Assembly (NCBI GenBank): GCA_965223435.1
Contig: CBDCWQ010000019.1
Span: 682,001-746,000, forward strand
Origin: CBDCWQ01 sp965223435
GTDB lineage: Bacteria > Myxococcota > Kuafuiibacteriia > Kuafuiibacteriales > Kuafuiibacteriaceae
Length of the DNA: 64,000 bases
Direction of reading: 5' to 3'
Made by a program: the position numbers and the translations under genes. The notes below the pieces were generated by a model, which searched no databases, had not been told where the DNA came from, and saw only the letters and a program-made list of their open reading frames with translations. Each line of letters starts with the position of its first letter. Positions within the stretch are counted from its first letter, which is position 1. Below, in pieces: positions 17,868 to 26,775 of this stretch.

Positions 17868-19184
17868 ATGGGCATGCACGTTTGGGCTATCGCAATGTGG
17901 GCTGTGGTCGGTACGCCGGCCCCAGGGTCGGCCTTGAAAAACACCCCGAGGAGAACCCCGGTCGTGCGGGTGGTGGAACGGGCTGGCCCGGCCGTGGTCA
18001 ACATCGCCACCGAGTCCCGGCGGGCCAACCCTTTCGCCCGGGGATCACCTTTTTTTGACAGCGTGTGGCAAGATTTCTTTGGCGGCCAACGAAGGAGCGA
18101 TCGACAGCAATCGTTGGGCTCCGGAGTGATCATCCACAAGGACGGCCTGGTGGTCACCAATGAACACGTCATCGCCCAGTCGGGTAACGTCTCTATTACC
18201 CTCCAAGACCGGCGCACCTTCTTGGTCGACGTGGTGGGTGCCGACCCGGAGTTCGATTTGGCCGTTCTCAGGGTTCGGGACGCCAAGAGTCTGCCGGTGG
18301 TCGCCCTCGGAACTTCGGCGGACCTCATGCCGGGTGAAACAGTGGTTGCCATCGGCAACCCCTTTGGCCTCGCCAACACCGTGACCCAAGGGGTCGTCTC
18401 TGCGCTTCACCGCTCCATCAACGCAGGGGGCCGCATCTACGAGAACTTCATCCAAACCGACGCCGCCATCAACCCTGGCAACTCGGGCGGAGCGCTGCTC
18501 AACATTGAGGGAAAACTCATAGGCATCAACACCGCCATCCACGGTGAAGCCACCGGCATTGGCTTCGCAATCCCCGTGGACCAGGCGAAGGCTGTCCTGC
18601 AGGAGGTTGTGCGTTACGGGGAAGTCCGCCCCGCCTATACCGGCATCATCGTGGCATCCGGAGGCCGGCGAGGCGCAACCGTCCGCGCGGTGCACCCCAA
18701 GAGCCCCGGTGCCGAGGGTTCGGTTCGTCCCAAAGACGTCATCGTCGACGTCGGCGGCCAAGAAGTGAAGTCTGGCACCGCCTACCGCAACCTTGAGCGA
18801 AGCTTCATTCCGGGACAAAAGGTGCCGCTCACGGTTCTCAGATCCGCCAAGGGGCGTAAACCAGTCTTGCGAAACCTGGAAGTCCTCGTCAGAGAGCTCA
18901 CCCGCGAGCAAGCCACCGCCATCGGTCGATCTCGGCTCGGTCTTAGGGTACGCGCTCGGGCCTCAGGGCTGGTCATTACGCGGGTTCAGACCGACAGCCA
19001 CGCCGCAAGAATGGGCATCCGCCGGGGCGATCGGCTGCTCGGCATCGCTGGGCGCGAAATGCGAACCATGAACGAATTCAACAAGATGTGCGCCGCCCTT
19101 CGCGAGGCCCCCACGGTCACCGTGGTCATTGGCCGCGGCGGCCGCGCGTACTACGCCACTTTGGAACTTGATCCACCCTCATAA
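17868..19184 (+). CDS. HtrA/DegP-family serine protease with PDZ domains
   Basis: 438 residues. A short hydrophobic N-terminus (MHVWAIAMWAVVGTPAPGSA) is a probable export signal. The trypsin-like triad is intact: H100 in VVTNEHVI, D130 in EFDLAVL, S206 in NPGNSGGAL. Two PDZ-like domains follow, at about residues 265-340 and 355-435 (VRPKDVIVDVGG, RRGDRLLGIAGREM). Family members degrade or refold damaged periplasmic proteins. The linker holding the active-site entry loop (GSPFFDSVWQDFFGG) is conserved with DegP-type proteases. The chosen ATG has no strong Shine-Dalgarno. Confidence 0.92.
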   Translation: MGMHVWAIAMWAVVGTPAPGSALKNTPRRTPVVRVVERAGPAVVNIATESRRANPFARGSPFFDSVWQDFFGGQRRSDRQQSLGSGVIIHKDGLVVTNEHVIAQSGNVSITLQDRRTFLVDVVGADPEFDLAVLRVRDAKSLPVVALGTSADLMPGETVVAIGNPFGLANTVTQGVVSALHRSINAGGRIYENFIQTDAAINPGNSGGALLNIEGKLIGINTAIHGEATGIGFAIPVDQAKAVLQEVVRYGEVRPAYTGIIVASGGRRGATVRAVHPKSPGAEGSVRPKDVIVDVGGQEVKSGTAYRNLERSFIPGQKVPLTVLRSAKGRKPVLRNLEVLVRELTREQATAIGRSRLGLRVRARASGLVITRVQTDSHAARMGIRRGDRLLGIAGREMRTMNEFNKMCAALREAPTVTVVIGRGGRAYYATLELDPPS

Positions 19185-19278
19185 ACCCCTAGTCAGAATC
19201 AGAGTTGGCTGAAGGAAGTAAACTGGCTTACTCTCGATTACGCTGGGACCTGGCCCGACCAGGGCCGAGGCGTTTTGG

Positions 19279-19839
19279 GTGAGCGTGAGTCACGTTTTTC
19301 AGTCAAGTGAAGGTCGTCGTCACCGGTTGAGCCGGATCGTACCGGTCCTCGTTTTCCTTGTAGGGGCATGTGCGCCCGAAGGTTCGGAAGAAATTCGGGA
19401 CGAACTGCGCGGTCATGAAATGCGCATCGGCGAAGGCCTCGAAAAGATCGAGCGCGCGCTGCTCGACCCCGAGCTGACCTTCAAAGAGCTGGGGCACGGC
19501 ATCGCACTCGTCGAAGGCGCGACCCGAGATTTGTCTGCTCTCGAAGTCGACCCTCGAAGCAGCGAACTCGAGCAACTCGAAGCGATTATTCTGCGGGCGC
19601 GTGCGTGGGACGACGTGGCCACCGCGTATCAGAGTTCCCGCCGCACAGAGCAGCTTAGCGACGCGCAAAAAAGACTCATTGCAGACATTTTTCGCGACAA
19701 ATCCCTGAAGGCTCGGTCACGCGCCGAGGACAACTATCGATTCGCGCTCGACCGAGCGTGCACCCTTGGCCTTCAGGAGCACCCCCTCGCCCAGGAGCCC
19801 GCGCTCTTTCTTCGGGTCGAAGAGTCTTGCTCAAACTGA
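19279..19839 (+). CDS. Helical lipoprotein, unknown function
   Basis: 186 residues from a GTG start. The signal VPVLVFLVGAC gives a good lipobox (VGAC). The mature part is almost all charged alpha-helix rich in Glu, Arg and Leu (for example EIRDELRGHEMRIGEGLEK). It has a Cys near the end (ALDRACTLG) and another in the last residues (ESCSN), which could pair. No family recognised. It follows htrA by 94 bases and precedes the hexomutase by 32, so it may be co-transcribed with either. Confidence 0.65.
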   Translation: MSVSHVFQSSEGRRHRLSRIVPVLVFLVGACAPEGSEEIRDELRGHEMRIGEGLEKIERALLDPELTFKELGHGIALVEGATRDLSALEVDPRSSELEQLEAIILRARAWDDVATAYQSSRRTEQLSDAQKRLIADIFRDKSLKARSRAEDNYRFALDRACTLGLQEHPLAQEPALFLRVEESCSN

Positions 19840-19870
19840 TCACGGACGAGGACGGTTTCGGGATGCCCTG

Positions 19871-21664
19871 ATGGTTTCGCCGCCCTTACACGCACGGGTT
19901 CGCGCCTTCATCCAAGCCGACGTTGACGCGCAAGATCAGCAGGAACTTGAGGATTTGCTTCAGCAAGCGGGTTCCGGCGATGCCGACGCAGAAAAAGCGC
20001 TGAAAGACCGATTTTGCGGCCCCCTCCAGTTTGGAACCGCAGGGCTTCGTGGGCTTATGGGCGCGGGCGAAAGCCGGATGAACCGAGCCAACGTGCTCCG
20101 AACCACCGCGGGGACCGTCCGCTACCTTCTCCAAGTGCGCCCCCAAGCCAAAAGCCAAGGCATCGTCATCGGACGAGACGCGCGTCACCGCTCCAAAAAC
20201 TTCCAGCGCGATGCCGCTGAAGTGGCCCTGGCCCTCGGCGTGAAGGTCTATTTTCTGGATACCCCCTGCCCCACCCCCCTGGTCGCTTTTGCCGTCCGGC
20301 ATTTGGGCGCAGACCTTGGGATCATGATCACCGCGAGCCACAATCCTCCCGAATACAACGGCTACAAGGTCTATTGGAACAATGGGGCTCAAATCATTCC
20401 CCCCATCGATCGGGCCATCGCCGATACCATTGACCGGATGCCCCCCGCGGCCGCCATCGAACGCCGGCCGCTCGAGGAGGGGCGAGCGTGCGGCCTCCTG
20501 TGCACCCTACCCAAGATCGAAGAGGCCTACGTAGACACCCTGATGTCCCAGCTGATCTTCGACGCCACCTCGCCGGTGGAGCAAGTTTCAATGGCCTATT
20601 CCCCCCTCCACGGGGTGGGCGCACACCTCTTCCAAAGAGCCATGACCGCGCGTGGCGTCAAAACGCTTCACACCGTGGCTACCCAAGCCGAACCAGACGG
20701 CAATTTTCCCACCGTCCGCTTCCCGAACCCAGAAGAACCAGAAGCCGTGGAACAAGTGCTGCGTCTGGCAGAAAAAACTGGAAGCGACTTGGTTTTGGTG
20801 AACGACCCCGACGCCGATCGTTTAGGGGTCGCGTTCCGCGTCAAGAACTCTACCGAATATCGAGTGCTGAATGGCAATGAAATCGGCGTGCTTTTGGCGG
20901 ACCACATCATTCGAAACACTGAGGGCAAAGACCGGCTCCTGATCACGACCATCGTCTCCTCCCGACTTCTTCAAGCATTGGCGCGCGAGGCGGGTGTTCG
21001 CTATCAAGAGACGCTCACCGGCTTCAAATGGATCGCCAACGAAGCCCTCCGCTTGGAGCGTGAAGAGCACCTGCGTTTCATGGTCGGATACGAAGAGGCC
21101 TTAGGCTATACGGTCGGTTCGGCGGTCAAAGACAAAGACGGGATTGGCCCTGCACTGGTTGTGGTTGAGCTCGTCGCCACCCTCAAGGCCAAAGAACAAG
21201 ACCTCGCCGATCGGTTGCTCGCCATTCGTCAGCGCCTGGGCCACTTTTTCAGTCGGCAAAAAAGCATCGTGCTTTCGGGTTCAGAGGGTCAAGAAGCAAT
21301 GGCCCAGGCGATGGCGAAGTTGCGCAAAAGTGCCCCTGACCTGCTCTCGGTCTTGGGCGCGCTCAGTTATTGGGACCTGGCAAAGGGGTTCCGGCGCGAC
21401 GCCGCGGGGCACGAAACCCCCGTGCCCGATTTTTCGACCGACGCATTGGTATTCGATCTCGCGGACGGCGGCCGAATCGCCGTCCGCCCGAGCGGAACCG
21501 AGCCTAAGATCAAGTTCTACCTTGAGATTGTCCGAAGGCCGGCGCCTGACGAGGCACCGAACCGCATCAGCGCGCAGGCGCAGGAGGCCCTTGTGGCCCT
21601 CGAGCAGGTCCTGCTCGAGGCCTCGGGTCTCCCCAGCATACTGCCACCCCCCGCTGACTCGTGA
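19871..21664 (+). CDS. Phosphoglucomutase/phosphomannomutase family enzyme
   Basis: 597 residues from the ATG at 19871 (MVSPPLHARVRAF), the length of the PGM2-like branch. The family signature blocks are FGTAGLRGLMGAG, the phosphoserine loop TASHNPPEYNGYK, the metal loop NDPDADRLGVA, the sugar-specificity loop GYEEALGYTVG, and the C-terminal phosphate site VRPSGTEPKIKFY. It interconverts hexose 1- and 6-phosphates and feeds glycogen or cell-wall sugars. Which hexose it prefers cannot be told. It stands 50 bases before glnB in the same direction. Confidence 0.94.
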   Translation: MVSPPLHARVRAFIQADVDAQDQQELEDLLQQAGSGDADAEKALKDRFCGPLQFGTAGLRGLMGAGESRMNRANVLRTTAGTVRYLLQVRPQAKSQGIVIGRDARHRSKNFQRDAAEVALALGVKVYFLDTPCPTPLVAFAVRHLGADLGIMITASHNPPEYNGYKVYWNNGAQIIPPIDRAIADTIDRMPPAAAIERRPLEEGRACGLLCTLPKIEEAYVDTLMSQLIFDATSPVEQVSMAYSPLHGVGAHLFQRAMTARGVKTLHTVATQAEPDGNFPTVRFPNPEEPEAVEQVLRLAEKTGSDLVLVNDPDADRLGVAFRVKNSTEYRVLNGNEIGVLLADHIIRNTEGKDRLLITTIVSSRLLQALAREAGVRYQETLTGFKWIANEALRLEREEHLRFMVGYEEALGYTVGSAVKDKDGIGPALVVVELVATLKAKEQDLADRLLAIRQRLGHFFSRQKSIVLSGSEGQEAMAQAMAKLRKSAPDLLSVLGALSYWDLAKGFRRDAAGHETPVPDFSTDALVFDLADGGRIAVRPSGTEPKIKFYLEIVRRPAPDEAPNRISAQAQEALVALEQVLLEASGLPSILPPPADS

Positions 21665-21714
21665 GTGCTTGTAACCATTGACGTATTCGGCACACCATCG
21701 TAGCCAAGTTGGGT

Positions 21715-22053
21715 ATGAAGAAGGTCGAGGCGATAATCAAGCCGTTCAAACTCGATGCAGTCCGAGAATCGCTGGGGGAAGCGGGCATCCAGGGCATGAC
21801 GATCAGCGAGGTGAAGGGCTTCGGCCGGCAAAAGGGTCATTCGGAGCTCTATCGGGGAGCCGAATACGTTGTTGATTTTCTCCCCAAGGTCCGCGTCGAA
21901 GTGGTTTGCACCGACGATGTGGTTGAGCAAGTCGTCACCACCATAGAAAACGCAGCCCGAACCGGTAGAATCGGCGACGGCAAGATCTTCGTGTCCGACA
22001 TTGAAAACGCGGTTCGGATACGAACCGGGCAGCGCGGACCCACGGCCATCTAA
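21715..22053 (+). CDS. glnB: Nitrogen regulatory protein P-II
   Basis: 112 residues from ATG 21715 (MKKVEAIIKPFK). The T-loop has the uridylylation site as YRGAEY with Tyr51 in the standard place, the B-loop is TGRIGDGKIFV, and the C-loop ends in RTGQRG. P-II trimers sense ATP/ADP and 2-oxoglutarate and control nitrogen assimilation enzymes and transporters. No glnA or amtB lies beside it here, so its targets are elsewhere. GlnB versus GlnK cannot be separated without phylogeny. It converges with the halogenase gene with only 30 bases between stops. Confidence 0.95.
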   Translation: MKKVEAIIKPFKLDAVRESLGEAGIQGMTISEVKGFGRQKGHSELYRGAEYVVDFLPKVRVEVVCTDDVVEQVVTTIENAARTGRIGDGKIFVSDIENAVRIRTGQRGPTAI

Positions 22054-22083
22054 TTGAGCTAGCTAAACTCGATCGCAAACGCG

Positions 22084-23868
22084 TCAGCTCTCGACGGATG
22101 GGTCCCTCGTATCGAGCATGTTCGCTCGAAGCAGTTTGGCCAAGAAAGCGCGCTGGGCGGAATCCGCTCGCTCCCAAAGTGCGCCATACTCGACCCATTC
22201 GGTCCGAAGCCGCTCAAGCAAAGGCAAGGCACGGTCCCTTGCTTCTAAGAAAATGAACTCCGGAGCCCGTGTGGCGCCCTCAAAGTACACACGGTGACAG
22301 GGGTGTGGTCGGTCATGAAGACGCGGGATGAGGTGACCGTTTTGTACTGGATCTGCCCAGTACCGCTTGAGCCGGTTTTTGCCCTCTTCTTCACCGTAAT
22401 GATGCACCGCGTGCGCGGAGCGAGAAATGCCGACCTGGAGGGTCATGCTTTCACGCCACCGAACGCTTTTTTTGAGAGAGAGCAATGCCTGCGGTGAAAT
22501 TTTGCGTTTGAGCTCCCGCAGAGCTTCGATGAGGGGCCCCGTTTTTCCGAGCGCCTCGACCTGGCCAGCCCCACGGCTGAGCACAAAAACAAGATCGGAA
22601 CTGAATGTGGGTTCGACCAGCGCGTTGATGGTGTCTCGGCGAGTTTTTGGATCCTTGGGCGCTGCCCGCGACCGCCAGTAGACACTGCTGGGATGGTGTT
22701 CGGCTACACGATGATACCACTGCGCCATGACCAAAGAGAGGCGTCCGGCGATATTGCGCCAGCCGATGTTGTAGTCGTGCCACAGCTCCCGCTTGTCAGC
22801 ACCACTTAGGCCCTGAGAAAATTTCGACCGGACCGCAAGCGCCGCACCGGCCGCCTGGCTGACGGCAAAGCTGACCCCGGTCGAGAACAACGGATCCACA
22901 AAAAACGCCGCATCGCCGATGGAGATCCATCCATCATCATAGGAACAGAGGTCTTCGCTCGTTGACGAACGTTTGGTTGCCCGCATCACGCCGTCAGAGA
23001 TCGGACTCGAATCCTCCATCAGCTCTCTCAGAATCGGTGTCTCCCGCGCCTTTTGTAAAAACACGTTCGGGTCGGTGTACCGCTTGCCCGGTTGCTGAAG
23101 CACACGGGGATCCGTCACCATACCGACCGAATGCACCCACTGCCTTTGGCCCAAGACTTTTCTACGAACAGGAATGCACCAAAACCAACCATCCTCGAAC
23201 GCCACGTGGGCGCTCGCCGACACCCCGAGTTCTCGAAACAGATTCCAAGGCGCATCCAAAGACTGGGCAAGCCGTCCGCCGGCAAAGTGGCTCCAAATCG
23301 CGATATCCTCGTAAGGACAAAGACGAGTCTTCTTTTGGCCAAACAAATCCGCAACGCCTCCGGTCGCATCCACGACGAGCCTCGCACGGACCGCAGTTCC
23401 ATCGCTGAGCTTAAGCAGGGAGACATTCTTCCTTCGGCATACGCCCTCCACAGCGACACCTTCGTGTACCTCCGCACCACTTTTTGCGGCATGATCCAAA
23501 AGGATGCGGTCGAACTCGGATCGGTTGGCATGAACCGCCCATCTTAGGATTCCATCCTTCATCCATTCTTGGTGCTCAAAAAGTGACACCGCTGGATCTT
23601 GGTTGCCCCATGCGTAGTAGCCTCCGAACTTCTTAATGGAGCAGCCACTGTCGATAACTTTTTCGAGTGCCCCGCTTTCTTCAAGCGCTGCGGTTGTCGA
23701 CGGTGAAAAAGATTCGCCGATGTGCTCGCGCGGAAAAAACGCCTTTTCGAAAACGGCTACCGATAGATCCGTGTCTCGGCCCAAAAAGGCTGCCAAAGTG
23801 GCCCCACCAGGTCCACCTCCCGCGATCGCAACATCCAACAAACGGTGCGTTGTGCCCCATGCGTTCAT
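22084..23868 (-). CDS. Flavin-dependent halogenase-like oxidoreductase
   Basis: 594 residues from the ATG at 23868 (MNAWGTTHRLLDVAIAG). The FAD-binding motif is GGGPGGAT (17-24). K80 in the segment KKFGGYYAWG sits where the catalytic Lys lies in phenol/pyrrole-type halogenases. GWFWCIP at 227-233 fits the GWxWxIP motif that blocks monooxygenation, and F323-VDP-LFS-T-G331 fits the FxxPxxSxG halogenase motif. Together these argue for a true halogenase, not a geranylgeranyl-reductase-like hydroxylase. The 200-residue C-terminus is long and lacks recognisable carrier-protein contacts. No biosynthetic cluster is visible around it, so the substrate is open. Confidence is for the class. Confidence 0.78.
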   Translation of the reverse strand: MNAWGTTHRLLDVAIAGGGPGGATLAAFLGRDTDLSVAVFEKAFFPREHIGESFSPSTTAALEESGALEKVIDSGCSIKKFGGYYAWGNQDPAVSLFEHQEWMKDGILRWAVHANRSEFDRILLDHAAKSGAEVHEGVAVEGVCRRKNVSLLKLSDGTAVRARLVVDATGGVADLFGQKKTRLCPYEDIAIWSHFAGGRLAQSLDAPWNLFRELGVSASAHVAFEDGWFWCIPVRRKVLGQRQWVHSVGMVTDPRVLQQPGKRYTDPNVFLQKARETPILRELMEDSSPISDGVMRATKRSSTSEDLCSYDDGWISIGDAAFFVDPLFSTGVSFAVSQAAGAALAVRSKFSQGLSGADKRELWHDYNIGWRNIAGRLSLVMAQWYHRVAEHHPSSVYWRSRAAPKDPKTRRDTINALVEPTFSSDLVFVLSRGAGQVEALGKTGPLIEALRELKRKISPQALLSLKKSVRWRESMTLQVGISRSAHAVHHYGEEEGKNRLKRYWADPVQNGHLIPRLHDRPHPCHRVYFEGATRAPEFIFLEARDRALPLLERLRTEWVEYGALWERADSAQRAFLAKLLRANMLDTRDPSVES

Positions 23869-24415
23869 GACACTCCTATTTCGGAACCTCCATAAAAAGG
23901 GGCGGCCCGTCTTGTCCACACCCTGGCAAGGAGACCAGCAGGATCACAGTCATCGGGGCGACAAATCAGATCCCGACTGGCCAACCAGACAGTCCTGTCA
24001 AACGCCCTCGCTTTGAAAACACGGGCCGCTCGTTTTTTGAGTTTATCTGACTGACGCTCAGAACGCTTGCGCGCCGAATTGCAGATCGCGCTTTTTCGGC
24101 TCAGCCGCAATCGGTCTTCAAACAAAGCGTGCCTGGTGGTGAATCCCAACCAGAAACCCCATTTCTGATGACGGGGTCCCCCACACCATGCCGTTTGGTG
24201 CCGCCACCGCTGGGTCACCACAGCGAAAGGGCCCCTTGTAGAGGGCGGGGGAAAAAGAGGCTCAACGAATCCAAAATCATCTTGTGATCTCAGCATCTTA
24301 TGAAACGAAGGCGTTCTCCAAATACGGAAACCACGTGACCCGGATTCGGTCCTTCGCCGTCAAAAATCACTTGCTCGACCCAGGCAGCCAGGCCACAACC
24401 CCCGTGGAGACCGCT
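23869..24415. other. Intergenic region without a convincing gene
   Basis: 547 bases between divergent genes. Short open frames here have no family-like features. It must hold the promoters of the halogenase and of the membrane-protein gene, but no clear -35/-10 pair was found. The frame of the downstream membrane protein stays open to 24284, so a longer N-terminus cannot be excluded. Confidence 0.5.
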
Positions 24416-24991
24416 ATGCCCACGGACGATCAAGACTTCGGAGCACTCATCAAACGATCCTTTGAGCTTTCAGTAGAAAAGGACAACCTCGTGGTGCTTT
24501 TGGTAGGCGCCCTGGCACTCTCTATCGGCAGTCTCGTCACCCTCGGAATCCTCGGGGGACCCCTGGCGCTCGGCTTGGCGATCACTTGCCGAAAAATGGT
24601 TCGAGGCGAGACCGCCACCATGGACGATCTCTGGCTCGGCTTCAAAAGCTTTGGGCCTTCCTTCGTGGCGATGCTGCTGGTCTGCCTGGCCATCTTGGTC
24701 GGTACGCTGCTATGCTTGGTCCCCGGACTCGCGGCAGCCTTTCTGTTCTGCTTCACTTTCCAAGCCATGGCCAACGGAACGGAGTCCGCGGTCGATGCCA
24801 TGAAAGAGAGCTTGGCCCTGGTCAAGGAGAACATTTCGCCCTCGCTCGTGTTCATGGTGGTTCTGTTGGTGGTCAACGTCGTGCTCGGGTTTGTACCTTT
24901 TCTCGGCTCGATCGCCGGCGTTGCCTTCAGTGGAATCCTCGCCGCGGTTTTCTACCATCATTTGACCGAGCACTCCCCCAACCTCGAGTAA
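24416..24991 (+). CDS. Small polytopic membrane protein (DUF975-like layout)
   Basis: 191 residues from ATG 24416 (MPTDDQDFGALIK), preferred because the upstream 44 residues do not look natural. Four to five hydrophobic helices are visible, rich in Gly, Ala, Leu and Val (LVVLLVGALALSIGSLVTLG, FVAMLLVCLAILVGTLLCLV, FMVVLLVVNVVLGFV). The pattern, including the ESLALVKEN linker, resembles the DUF975/glycerophosphodiester-phosphodiesterase membrane-domain group. Function unknown. Its stop is three bases before the fbp start codon, so the two are very probably co-transcribed. Confidence 0.72.
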   Translation: MPTDDQDFGALIKRSFELSVEKDNLVVLLVGALALSIGSLVTLGILGGPLALGLAITCRKMVRGETATMDDLWLGFKSFGPSFVAMLLVCLAILVGTLLCLVPGLAAAFLFCFTFQAMANGTESAVDAMKESLALVKENISPSLVFMVVLLVVNVVLGFVPFLGSIAGVAFSGILAAVFYHHLTEHSPNLE

Positions 24992-24994
24992 GGT

Positions 24995-25996
24995 ATGCCA
25001 AAACAAGCTTGGACCACCCTCACCCAACACATTCTGCACAAACAGCACCGGCACCCGGGCGCAACCGGGCAACTGTCTGCGCTGTTGACCCAAATTGGTG
25101 TGGCCGGAAAGCTTATCCAAGCACAGGTACGACGGGCCGGGCTCATCGAGATATGGGGCTCAACGGGCGACACGAATGTGCAAGGAGAGAAGGTCCAAAA
25201 ACTGGACCGAATCGCCGATGAAACCCTCGTCGATGTACTCCATGCATCCGGTTGTGTCGCAGTCATGGCTTCCGAAGAAGCCCATGAAGTGATCGAGGTG
25301 CCGACCCGATTGGCCGGCGACTATGTGGTTCTTTTTGACCCGCTCGACGGTTCGAGCAACATCGACGCAAACGTCTCCATCGGCACCATTTTTGCCATCT
25401 ATCGGCGGTGCAATGATCGCGAGGTCATCCGTCGCGACACGCTTCGCCCGGGGCGAGAACAAATTGCGGCGGGGTACATCCTCTATGGCTCGTCCACCGT
25501 ATTGGTCTACACAGATGGCACAAGCGTGGACGCTTTTACCCTCGATCCCAGCGCCGGCGAATACTTTCTCACGCGCGCCAATATTCGAATGCCCAATAAG
25601 ACCAAGGTGCTTTCAGTCAACGACTTCAACGAGCCCTACTGGCCGAGCTGGGTGAAACCGTACATTGAGGAGGTCAAGAAACGGAATAATGACGAAAAAC
25701 GGAGGGTCACTGCCCGGCATATCGGCTCCTTGGTCGCCGATTTTCACCGCAACCTCCTGTACGGAGGTGTATTCCTCTATCCAGCCGACGCCCGAAACAA
25801 AAATGGAAAGCTGCGGCTGCTGTACGAGTGCAATCCCCTGGCATTCATTGCAGAGGCGGCCGGCGGAAAAGCATCGAACGGGCGGGGACCCGTTCTCGAT
25901 GTCGAAGCGCAAGAGCTTCACGAGCGCTCGAGCCTCATCATCGGACCAGCTCAAGAAGTCGCGCTCGCAGAGACTTTTGTCGAACGCCATCCATGA
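24995..25996 (+). CDS. fbp: Fructose-1,6-bisphosphatase, class I
   Basis: 333 residues, the standard length. The metal and substrate sites are present: ASEE (about 90), FDPLDGSSNID (about 112-122), YGSSTVLVYT, YGGVFLYPAD and the C-terminal CNPLAFIAEAAGGKASNG. It removes the 1-phosphate of fructose 1,6-bisphosphate in gluconeogenesis. Start is three bases after the membrane-protein stop. Its TGA overlaps the ATG of mutH (ATGA), so these unrelated functions are translationally coupled. Confidence 0.96.
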   Translation: MPKQAWTTLTQHILHKQHRHPGATGQLSALLTQIGVAGKLIQAQVRRAGLIEIWGSTGDTNVQGEKVQKLDRIADETLVDVLHASGCVAVMASEEAHEVIEVPTRLAGDYVVLFDPLDGSSNIDANVSIGTIFAIYRRCNDREVIRRDTLRPGREQIAAGYILYGSSTVLVYTDGTSVDAFTLDPSAGEYFLTRANIRMPNKTKVLSVNDFNEPYWPSWVKPYIEEVKKRNNDEKRRVTARHIGSLVADFHRNLLYGGVFLYPADARNKNGKLRLLYECNPLAFIAEAAGGKASNGRGPVLDVEAQELHERSSLIIGPAQEVALAETFVERHP

Positions 25997-26706
25997 GCTT
26001 CAGTCCCAAGAGCGCATCCGAGACAACGCCTCCGAAAACCGAGGCCGAGCTTCTTGAGCGGGCCCACCGTCTCGCCGGGCGCAAGCTGGCCACCCTCGCC
26101 CAGGCCATCGGCGAACCCGTTCCACAGGACTTCCGTCGCAACAAAGGCTGGGTCGGCCGGCTTTTGGAAACCGCGTTGGGCGCCACCGCCTCATCCAGGC
26201 CCATGCCTGACTTCGAAGAGCTGGCGATAGAACTCAAAACCCTCCCCGTAACGTCCAAGGGTGAGCCGAAAGAAACGACCTACGTATGCTCGGTGAGACT
26301 CCCAGAGCTCCAGTACACCTCGTGGGAGAAATCCCTTCTAAAAAAGAAGCTTCAGCGCGTCCTATGGGTGCCCATCGAGGCCGACCCGACCATCCCCATT
26401 CCCGGCCGGCGAGTCGGGACTCCCCTATTGTGGAGTCCCTCACCCGAGGAAGAACGCCGCCTCAGAAACGACTGGGAAGACTTCGCCCAGCTGATTGGGG
26501 ATGGATACGTCAACGTGCTCACGGGCGAGCGTGGCCAATACCTCCAGGTTCGGCCCAAGGCGGCGCACAGCCGGGTCCGCCGATGGGGACACGACCACGA
26601 AGGCGCCCCCATGCTCGCCCATCCGAGGGGCTTCTATCTCAGGCGGAATTTCACCCTCAGCCTTCTGCAAAAGCATTTTGTGCTTCCGCCTCAGGACTCC
26701 TCTTGA
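25993..26706 (+). CDS. mutH: DNA mismatch repair endonuclease MutH
   Basis: 237 residues, close to E. coli MutH at 229. Catalytic residues D73, E80 and K82 (DFEELAIELK) keep the exact D-x6-E-x-K spacing of D70/E77/K79. Other hallmark blocks are LLERAHRLAGRKLATLA, NKGWVGRLLE, ETTYVCSVRLPE, RVGTPLLWSPSPEEE and PRGFYLRRNFT. The long open frame starts at 25828, but the ATG at 25993 overlapping fbp is clearly the start. MutH nicks the unmethylated GATC strand when activated by MutS-MutL, and it depends on Dam methylation. No mutS, mutL or dam is in the window. Its presence in a myxobacterium-like genome is unusual and suggests acquisition. Confidence 0.93.
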   Translation: MSFSPKSASETTPPKTEAELLERAHRLAGRKLATLAQAIGEPVPQDFRRNKGWVGRLLETALGATASSRPMPDFEELAIELKTLPVTSKGEPKETTYVCSVRLPELQYTSWEKSLLKKKLQRVLWVPIEADPTIPIPGRRVGTPLLWSPSPEEERRLRNDWEDFAQLIGDGYVNVLTGERGQYLQVRPKAAHSRVRRWGHDHEGAPMLAHPRGFYLRRNFTLSLLQKHFVLPPQDSS

Positions 26707-26775
26707 CGCTAAAACTTGAGTAAAACGACACGAAACGCTTCTTCAAGAACGCGAGCCATGCTTTGATGCGCGGTA

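Noticed and set aside
18045..18911. 288-codon open frame on the minus strand
   Set aside because: Antisense to the HtrA protease with an intact triad.
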